From Alphaproteobacteria bacterium (GTDB lineage: Bacteria > Pseudomonadota > Alphaproteobacteria > Rhizobiales > Rhizobiaceae), in NCBI GenBank assembly GCA_018823835.1, contig JAHJHT010000007.1, positions 1 to 64,000 on the forward strand: DNA of 64,000 nucleotides, read 5' to 3'. Under the pieces are notes generated by a model. It ran no database searches. It was not told where the DNA came from and saw nothing but the letters and a program-made list of their open reading frames with translations. Positions 57,443-64,000 of the stretch are shown here, in pieces. A program made the translations under genes and the position numbers. Position 1 is the first letter of the stretch. The number at the start of each line of letters is the position of its first letter.

Positions 57443-58657
57443 ATGAACGATTTCGCGATTTTCTGGGAATGGCTGAGTTTCGGCGTGCGCTGGCTGCATG
57501 TGGTCACAGCCATCGCCTGGATCGGCTCGTCCTTCTACTTCATCGCGCTCGACCTCGGCCTGGTGCAGCGCCCCGGCATGCCGGAGGGTGCCTATGGCGA
57601 GGAATGGCAGGTGCATGGCGGCGGCTTCTACCATGTGCAAAAATATCTCGTCGCGCCGGCGTCGATGCCTGAGCACTTGACCTGGTTCAAATGGGAATCC
57701 TACGCTACCTGGCTGTCGGGCTTCGCCATGCTCGCTGTCGTCTATTACGCCGGTGCCGATCTCTTCCTCATCGACCGCAACGTGCTCGATGTGTCGGCGC
57801 CCGTTGCGATCCTGATCTCGATGGCCTCGATCGGACTTGGCTGGCTGATTTATGACCAGCTCTGCAAGTCGCCGCTCGGCAAGAGCGACACCTGGCTGAT
57901 GCTGGTGCTCTACGTCGTGCTGGTGTTCATGGCCTGGGGCTACACGCAGCTGTTCACCGGCCGCGCCGCCTTCCTGCATCTCGGCGCCTTCACTGCGACG
58001 ATCATGACTGCCAACGTCTTCCTGATCATCATTCCCAACCAGAAGGTCGTCGTTGCCGACCTCATCGCGGGCCGCAAGCCGGACCCGAAATACGGCCGCA
58101 TCGCCAAGACGCGCTCGCTGCACAACAACTACCTGACGCTGCCCGTCATCTTCCTGATGCTCTCCAACCACTACCCGCTGGCCTTCGCGACGGAGTTCAA
58201 CTGGGTCATAGCCTCGCTGATCTTCATCATCGGCGTCCTGATCCGGCACTATTTCAACACGGTGCACCGGCGCGGCGGCACGCCGCACTGGACCTGGCTG
58301 GTCGCCGGCATCCTGTTCATCGTCATCATGTGGCTGTCGACGGCGCCGAAGATCCTGACTGGCGAGGCCAGGCTTGCCGCCTCGGCAGAGCCCTTCGTCG
58401 CCTCGGCGCATTTCCCGGCGGTGCGTGACACGGTGCTCGGGCGCTGCGCCATGTGCCACGCGATGGAGCCGTCCTATGACGGCATCTACCAGGCGCCGAA
58501 GAACGTCGTGCTGGAGAGCGATGCCGAAATCGCCAATCACGCGCGCGAGATCTACCTGCAGGCCGGCCGCAGTCACGCCATGCCGCCCGGCAACGTGACG
58601 CAGATCTCGCCGAAGGAACGCGCGCTACTCGTCGCCTGGTTCGAAGAGGCGCGTTGA
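57443..58657 (+). CDS. puuD: Membrane urate hydroxylase with C-terminal cytochrome c domain
   Basis: Polytopic N-terminus (WLHVVTAIAWIGSSFYFIALDLGL), C-terminal CAMCH haem-c motif at 58445..58459; followed by guaD. Confidence 0.92.
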   Translation: MNDFAIFWEWLSFGVRWLHVVTAIAWIGSSFYFIALDLGLVQRPGMPEGAYGEEWQVHGGGFYHVQKYLVAPASMPEHLTWFKWESYATWLSGFAMLAVVYYAGADLFLIDRNVLDVSAPVAILISMASIGLGWLIYDQLCKSPLGKSDTWLMLVLYVVLVFMAWGYTQLFTGRAAFLHLGAFTATIMTANVFLIIIPNQKVVVADLIAGRKPDPKYGRIAKTRSLHNNYLTLPVIFLMLSNHYPLAFATEFNWVIASLIFIIGVLIRHYFNTVHRRGGTPHWTWLVAGILFIVIMWLSTAPKILTGEARLAASAEPFVASAHFPAVRDTVLGRCAMCHAMEPSYDGIYQAPKNVVLESDAEIANHAREIYLQAGRSHAMPPGNVTQISPKERALLVAWFEEAR

Positions 58658-58661
58658 CAGC

Positions 58662-59984
58662 ATGACCGACCTGATCCTGCGCGGCCGCACGCTGTCCTTC
58701 CTGCGCTGGCCGGACAATGCCGAGGACTACGGTGCCTATGCCTATGAGGAGGACGGTGGGCTCCTGCTGCGCGACGGGAAGATCGTCGCGGCGGGCGCCT
58801 ATGGCGAGGTTGCCGCTACGGCCGGCGAGGGCGTCACGACGGCCGACCACCGGCCGCATCTCCTGCTGCCGGGCTTCATCGACGCGCATGCGCATTTCCC
58901 GCAGATGCAGGTGATCGCCTCCTACGGCGCCGAACTGCTCGACTGGCTCAACAAGTACACCTTTCCGGAAGAGTCGAAATTCACCAATCCGCAGCACGGG
59001 CGGCGTATCGCGCGGCTCTTTCTCGACGAGATGCTGCGCCAGGGCACGACGACGGTGGCGGCCTATTGCTCGGTGCACAAGGCCTCTGCGGAAGCATTCT
59101 TCGCCGAAGCCTTGGAGCGCGACATGCTGGTCATTGCCGGCAAGGTGATGATGGACCGCAACGCGCCCGAGGCCGTGCTCGACACGCCGCAATCGGGCTA
59201 TGACGATTCAAAGGCGCTGATCGCCGAATGGCATGGACGCGGGCGCGGTCTCTACGCCATCACGCCGCGCTTCGCCATCACCTCGTCGCCCGAACAGATG
59301 GAGATGGCCGGCGCGCTGGCGCGCGAGCATCCCGACCTGCACATCCAAACGCACCTCTCGGAAAACCACGCCGAGATCGCCTTCACGCAGGAACTGTACC
59401 CGTGGTCGCGCGACTATACCGACGTCTATGACCACTACGGGCTGCTCGGACAGCGCAGCCTGTTCGGCCACTGCATCCACCTGTCGGAACGCGAGGCAGA
59501 TGCTATCTCCGATGCGGGTTCGGTCGCCGTGTTCTGCCCTACCTCGAACCTCTTCCTCGGCTCGGGCCTGTTCGACTACCAGCGCTACCGCACCAGGCCG
59601 AAGCCGCTGCGCATCGCCGCGGCCACCGATGTCGGCGGTGGCACCAACTATTCGATGCTGCGCACCATGGACGAGGGCTACAAGGTGATCGCGCTGAACG
59701 GCGAGAAGCTCAACCCGCTGGCCTCCTTCTGGCAGCTGACGCGCGGCAATGCAGAGGCGCTGTCGATCGCGAACCGGGCAGGCACGCTGGTGCCTGGTAC
59801 GGACGCCGACATCGTGGTGCTCGATTCCGCGGCCACGCCCGGCATGCGGCTCCGGATGGAGACGGTCGGCACGCTCGCCGAGGAGCTATTCCTGCTGCAG
59901 ACGCTGGGTGACGACCGCGCTGTGGCGGAGGTCTATGTCGCGGGTCGGCCTGCCAAGAGCACGCTCGGCTCGTCGATCAACTGA
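58662..59984 (+). CDS. guaD: Guanine deaminase
   Basis: LLPGFIDAHAHFPQMQVIASYG, YTFPEESKFTNP, TTTVAAYCSVHKASAEAFF, IQTHLSENHAEI, TDVGGGTNYSML. Confidence 0.95.
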   Translation: MTDLILRGRTLSFLRWPDNAEDYGAYAYEEDGGLLLRDGKIVAAGAYGEVAATAGEGVTTADHRPHLLLPGFIDAHAHFPQMQVIASYGAELLDWLNKYTFPEESKFTNPQHGRRIARLFLDEMLRQGTTTVAAYCSVHKASAEAFFAEALERDMLVIAGKVMMDRNAPEAVLDTPQSGYDDSKALIAEWHGRGRGLYAITPRFAITSSPEQMEMAGALAREHPDLHIQTHLSENHAEIAFTQELYPWSRDYTDVYDHYGLLGQRSLFGHCIHLSEREADAISDAGSVAVFCPTSNLFLGSGLFDYQRYRTRPKPLRIAAATDVGGGTNYSMLRTMDEGYKVIALNGEKLNPLASFWQLTRGNAEALSIANRAGTLVPGTDADIVVLDSAATPGMRLRMETVGTLAEELFLLQTLGDDRAVAEVYVAGRPAKSTLGSSIN

Positions 59985-60071
59985 AGCGGGACTTGACGCG
60001 CCGATCACCTGCTTTATGCCCGTGACCGGACTGGCCGCGCCGCGGCCGGGCAACGTTATCGAGGAGGCAGC

Positions 60072-60581
60072 GTGTCCACGGAAGACGATCTCACGAAAAT
60101 CGCCGAGCAGGAAAAGCGCCTCGTCTTCGAGAGTTTCGACGAGGCGACGGCTTTCACGATCGGTTCGACCATCCGCGAGCGGGCGCTCAGCGAAGATCTG
60201 GGCATCGTCATCGACATCCGAACCTTCGACCGGCCGCTCTTCTATGCAGCGCTGCCCGGCTCGACTGCCTCAAACCCCGACTGGGCGCGGCGCAAGATTA
60301 ATGTCGTGAAGCGCTTTCTCAAGAGCACCTATCGCATGGTGCTGGAGCAACGGCGGCCGGACCGCAGCTTCAAGCCTGGCGAGGGCGTCGACATCAAGGA
60401 CTACGTGCTCGCCGGCGGCGGGTTTCCGGTCACGGTGAAGGGCGCCGGCATCATCGGGGTCATCGCCGTATCGGGCCTGCCCGAGCGCCAGGACCACGGC
60501 GTCATCGTCGACACGCTCTGCGACCACTTTGGCATTGCGCGGCAGGAACTCGCCCTGCCGCCGGAGGCGGACGACGAATGA
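60072..60581 (+). CDS. UPF0303 / heme-degrading-domain (GlcG/HbpS-like) protein, GTG start
   Basis: FTIGSTIRERALSEDLGIVIDIRTFDRPLFYAALPGSTASNPDWARRKINVV, GGGFPVTVKGAGIIGVIAVSGLPERQDHGVIVDTL. Confidence 0.85.
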   Translation: MSTEDDLTKIAEQEKRLVFESFDEATAFTIGSTIRERALSEDLGIVIDIRTFDRPLFYAALPGSTASNPDWARRKINVVKRFLKSTYRMVLEQRRPDRSFKPGEGVDIKDYVLAGGGFPVTVKGAGIIGVIAVSGLPERQDHGVIVDTLCDHFGIARQELALPPEADDE

Positions 60582-60603
60582 GCACTCGTACAGGCCTGCC
60601 ACA

Positions 60604-61866
60604 GTGACAATCGACGCGAAGACATTCCTTACCGCCGTCTTCGACGCCGCCGTCGCGGCGGCCGATCCGGAGCGCACCATCCGCGATCACCTGCCGGCCA
60701 AGCCGAAGGGTCGCACCATCGTGATCGGCGCGGGCAAGGGATCGGCGCAGATGGCGGCGGCCTTCGAAAAAGCTTGGGATGGGCCGCTTGAGGGGTTGGT
60801 GGTGACGCGCTACGGCTATGCCGCGCCCTGCCAGCGCATCGAGATCATCGAGGCGGCGCACCCGGTGCCCGATGCCGCAGGGCTCGAGGCCTCGCGCCGC
60901 CTGCTCGAAACGGTCGAGGGGCTGACCGAGGACGATCTCGTTGTCGCCCTGATCTCGGGCGGTGGCTCGGCGCTTCTGCCGGCGCCGGCCGAGGGGCTGA
61001 CGCTCGCCGACGAGATCGCCGTCAACGAGGCGCTTCTCGCCTCAGGCGCGCCCATCGCGGCGATGAACACCATCCGCAAGCATGTCTCGCGCATCAAGGG
61101 CGGACGCCTCGCCGCCGCGGCGCATCCGGCGCGCGTCGTGTCGCTCGTCGTCTCCGACATACCGGGCGACAACCCGGCGCTGGTCGCCTCCGGTCCGACC
61201 ATTCCCGACATTGGCAACCGCGCCGATGCGCTCGGCTTCGTCGCGGCCTACGGCATGAAGCTGCCGGATGCCGTGATGGCGCATTTGAACTCGTCGGCGG
61301 CCGATGCGCCTGCCGTCAATGACCCGCGCCTGGCACAGAACGTCGTCCAGGTGATCGCGTCGGCCGGCGTTTCGCTCGAGGCCGCGGCAGCAGAAGCGCA
61401 GCGCCGGGGCATCGAGGCGGTCATCCTGTCGGATTCCGTCGAGGGGGAGGCGCGCGAAGTGGGCGGCGTACACGCGGCGATCGCCCGCGAGATCGCCGGA
61501 CGCGACCGGCCCTTCCGCAAGCCGGTGCTGCTGCTGTCGGGCGGCGAGACCACGGTGACGCTGAGGGCCAAGGGCAAGGGCGGCCGCAACAGCGAGTTCC
61601 TGCTCGCCTTCGCTATCGGCATTGCCGGGCTCGACGGCATATCGGCGCTTGCCGCCGACACGGACGGCATAGACGGTTCGGAAGACAATGCCGGCGCCTT
61701 TGCCGACGGCACGACGGTCGCTCGCATGCGCGCGGCGGGCGTCGACGCCAAGGCGATGCTGGCCGGCAACAATGCCTGGACCGCTTTCAACGCCATCGGC
61801 GACCTGTTCGTGCCCGGCCCGACGGGCACGAATGTAAACGATCTGCGAGCAATTCTGATACGATGA
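60604..61866 (+). CDS. Glycerate 2-kinase / MOFRL family (TtuD/GckA-like), GTG start
   Basis: VIGAGKGSAQMAAAFEKAW, GGGSALLPAPAEGLTLADE, SGGETTVTLRAKGKGGRNSEFLLAFA, DTDGIDGSEDNAGAF. Confidence 0.9.
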   Translation: MTIDAKTFLTAVFDAAVAAADPERTIRDHLPAKPKGRTIVIGAGKGSAQMAAAFEKAWDGPLEGLVVTRYGYAAPCQRIEIIEAAHPVPDAAGLEASRRLLETVEGLTEDDLVVALISGGGSALLPAPAEGLTLADEIAVNEALLASGAPIAAMNTIRKHVSRIKGGRLAAAAHPARVVSLVVSDIPGDNPALVASGPTIPDIGNRADALGFVAAYGMKLPDAVMAHLNSSAADAPAVNDPRLAQNVVQVIASAGVSLEAAAAEAQRRGIEAVILSDSVEGEAREVGGVHAAIAREIAGRDRPFRKPVLLLSGGETTVTLRAKGKGGRNSEFLLAFAIGIAGLDGISALAADTDGIDGSEDNAGAFADGTTVARMRAAGVDAKAMLAGNNAWTAFNAIGDLFVPGPTGTNVNDLRAILIR

Positions 61867-61915
61867 GAACGGGTTCTGAAGGCCGGAATTAACGCCCCTG
61901 GGGCATAATCCGGCT

Positions 61916-62401
61916 ATGTCTATGGCCAGAACTGCAAGCGCGCATCCTGCCAGGCTGGAATGGCGCAACAACATGGCGGTGGTCGGATGGGTCTTCATGG
62001 CCATCTGGACCGGCATGCTGGTCCTGTTCACATGGCTCTTCATCCGGGAAGGCGGCTTCAATCAATTCAGCCCTCCCGTCGAGATCGGCATCATGGCGCT
62101 GTTCTGGCTGTTCAGCGTCGGCGGCTGCCGGTTCTTCTTCGCCATGCCGCGGGTGCAGGTCACGATCGTCCTCAGCGAAGTCGTGGTGCGCGAACGCTGG
62201 GCCTGGCGCCTGCGCGAGGAGCGCTTCGCCCTGCGCAAGCTCGCCGCACCGGTGTTTTCCGAGGAGAAAGATTCCGACGGCGATGCCTACTTCAAGAGCA
62301 CGCTGACCCTGCCGTCCGGCCGCAAGGTCGACATCGCCGAGGCGCATGACAAGAAGGCCGTGCAGGCCGCGCATGACCGGCTGATTGCCGCGATGACGTG
62401 A
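61916..62401 (+). CDS. DUF2244 domain-containing membrane protein
   Basis: Two N-terminal TM segments and a conserved-looking C-terminal domain (LSEVVVRERWAWRLREERFALRKL). Confidence 0.7.
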   Translation: MSMARTASAHPARLEWRNNMAVVGWVFMAIWTGMLVLFTWLFIREGGFNQFSPPVEIGIMALFWLFSVGGCRFFFAMPRVQVTIVLSEVVVRERWAWRLREERFALRKLAAPVFSEEKDSDGDAYFKSTLTLPSGRKVDIAEAHDKKAVQAAHDRLIAAMT

Positions 62402-62413
62402 TGCCTAGGAGCG

Positions 62414-63883
62414 TCAGGCCGCCATGAGCTGCTTGACCGCTCGGATGTCGGCCAGGAAGCGCTCATGTTCCGCCGCCTTGTCGCGCGCGTCCGGAATGCG
62501 CAGCAGGAACGAGGGGTGGACGGTGAGGAAAATCTTCAGGCCGTCGGCGCGCTCGATCACCTCGCCACGCATTCTGGTGATCGGCACCGCCTTGCCGAGC
62601 AGCGACTGTGCGGCTGTGGCGCCGAGCGCCACCACCAGCTCCGGACGGATCAGCGCCAGTTCCTTGTCCAGCCACCAGCGGCAGGCGCTGATCTCGCCGG
62701 CATTGGGCTTGGAGTGGATGCGCCGCTTGCCGCGCGGCTCGAACTTGAAGTGCTTCACAGCATTGGTGACATAGGTCAGACGGCGGTCGAGCTCGGCCTC
62801 GTCGAGCACCGCGTCGAACAGTTTTCCGGCCGGACCGACGAAGGGCCTTCCGGCAATGTCCTCCTGGTCGCCCGGCTGCTCGCCGACGAAGACGACGCGC
62901 GCCGCACCGGGGCCTTCGCCGAACACGGTCTGCGTCGCTTCGCGCCAGAGCGGGCAGCGCCGGCAGCCTTTCGCGGCCTCGCGCAATTCTTCGAGCGTGG
63001 TCGCCTCGGCGCCGTCGCCCTTGCGGTCGTCCGGTTGCGGCGCGGGCCAGTGCCTGGCCTGAACCTTGGCGTGATGCGGTGCGGGTGTTGTCGGCATCTT
63101 CTCGATCATCTCCCGTGCGGCGTCCTCGGCGCCGGCGATCATGCCGGAAATGAGCGAAGCCTCGGGAAGGTTGCGCCAGTATTTCTTCGGCATCTCGGCC
63201 TGCATCGCCTTCACCTTGAGCCGCGCGGGGTTGAAGATCGAGCGGAAATAGGTGCGCCAAAGGTCCTCGGCGCCGTCATCGGGCGGCGCATCGGTCTTCG
63301 AAGCCCCCGGTCCGATGGCCAGGCGCTCGCCGTCCCAGTCGGCCGAGGCGTAGGGCGTCAGGATCGTCCAGCGCATGCCGGTAAAGCGGCGCACGAAGAA
63401 GGGCGCGTTGCGCTCGACGATGAAGTGATCCGGCTCGAACCAGGCGACGTAGCGCTCGGTCTCTTCCGCGCCGATCCGCCGGAAGCGCACGAAGGCGCGC
63501 ATCTTGTGGGTGTCGCGGCGCACCGACTTTTCCATCGCCTCGAAGCGCCGGACGTCCGGGTCGGAGGCGATCTTCATCAGGTTGGGTTCGGCGACGATTC
63601 TCAGCAGCATGCGATAGAGAAAGGCGAAGCGCTCGGGATCGCTGTGACAGATTACCGTTTCGGCCCGCGTGACGAACTCGCGCGGCACCGACAGCGCCGC
63701 CGACGGGTGGGCATTGTCCAGCAAGGACGACGGTGCGTCCGCCGTCCCGCCGACGCTCCATTCGACCTCGCCGCCCGGTACGCGCTCCGCCGCCAGCCGG
63801 CGCGCGGCGCGCCGCCAGCCGTCGAAATCGGCCGGCCCGTCGAGTGCCACGCGGAAACGGGCGAGGGAGAGCGCCTCCTGCAT
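62414..63883 (-). CDS. udgX: UdgX family uracil-DNA glycosylase/binding protein with N-terminal DUF4130 domain
   Basis: C-terminal family 4-like UDG: GCRRCPLWREATQTVFGEGPGAARVVFVGEQPGDQEDIAGRPFVGPAGKLFD, VTNAVKHFKFEPRGKRRIHSKPN, TVHPSFLLR. KRRIH loop at 62714..62728; N-terminal DUF4130-type domain. Confidence 0.93.
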   Translation of the reverse strand: MQEALSLARFRVALDGPADFDGWRRAARRLAAERVPGGEVEWSVGGTADAPSSLLDNAHPSAALSVPREFVTRAETVICHSDPERFAFLYRMLLRIVAEPNLMKIASDPDVRRFEAMEKSVRRDTHKMRAFVRFRRIGAEETERYVAWFEPDHFIVERNAPFFVRRFTGMRWTILTPYASADWDGERLAIGPGASKTDAPPDDGAEDLWRTYFRSIFNPARLKVKAMQAEMPKKYWRNLPEASLISGMIAGAEDAAREMIEKMPTTPAPHHAKVQARHWPAPQPDDRKGDGAEATTLEELREAAKGCRRCPLWREATQTVFGEGPGAARVVFVGEQPGDQEDIAGRPFVGPAGKLFDAVLDEAELDRRLTYVTNAVKHFKFEPRGKRRIHSKPNAGEISACRWWLDKELALIRPELVVALGATAAQSLLGKAVPITRMRGEVIERADGLKIFLTVHPSFLLRIPDARDKAAEHERFLADIRAVKQLMAA

Positions 63884-63885
63884 GG

Positions 63886-64000
63886 TCAGAACAGCGACAG
63901 CTGCGTCGGCTGCGCGACGAGGCGCCGGCGCAGATGCGTCTCGTCGGTCAGGCCGCCCGGCGACCAGCCCTCGGCCTCGATGAAGGGCCTCACCTTGCCG
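63886..64000 (-). CDS. C-terminal fragment of a CDS truncated by the window edge; possibly a radical-SAM DNA modification/repair protein
   Basis: Bottom strand open frame ...GKVRPFIEAEGWSPGGLTDETHLRRRLVAQPTQLSLF-stop ending 2 nt before the udgX start; missing from the ORF track because no start lies inside the window. Family inferred from recollection of udgX neighbourhoods. Confidence 0.55.
   Translation of the reverse strand, partial: GKVRPFIEAEGWSPGGLTDETHLRRRLVAQPTQLSLF

Overview
The window reads as a GC-rich alphaproteobacterial chromosome segment. A rhizobial / Phyllobacteriaceae-like origin is inferred from gene content and was not searched. The left edge is the 3' end of an rrn operon (23S 3' end, 5S, tRNA-fMet, terminator). 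After it come a FkbM methyltransferase/glycosyltransferase pair, a mannosylfructose-phosphate synthase/phosphatase pair convergent with a GH32 glycosidase, modABC with a one-domain ModE-like regulator and a ModE-type operator, and a sugar ABC transporter with SDR and GntR genes. Then follow a PPi-type PFK, a K+ channel, gabT, an L,D-transpeptidase and xylBA. An aerobic carnitine/gamma-butyrobetaine-type operon follows; it carries an unexpected HD-domain protein and a DUF2161 nuclease-fold gene. Next are a peptide-type ABC system with two paralogous Tat-signal binding proteins, a large purine/ureide catabolism region (allA, allE, allantoinase-OHCU decarboxylase fusion, HIU hydrolase, xdhABC, puuD, guaD), and at the right edge a UdgX-family uracil-DNA glycosylase next to a truncated CDS. 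I saw no CRISPR array, IS element or prophage. The best leads are: (1) the HD-domain protein in the carnitine operon, whose H...HD...H...H spacing suggests a diiron oxygenase; (2) the UdgX KRRIH protein and its truncated neighbour; (3) a 12-mer, TTTTTGAAAGTC, shared by the two divergent purine-catabolism promoter regions; (4) a nested dyad operator in front of the sugar ABC system; (5) DUF2161 translationally coupled to the CoA ligase gene. All family calls come from reading the sequence and remembered motifs; no database search was run.
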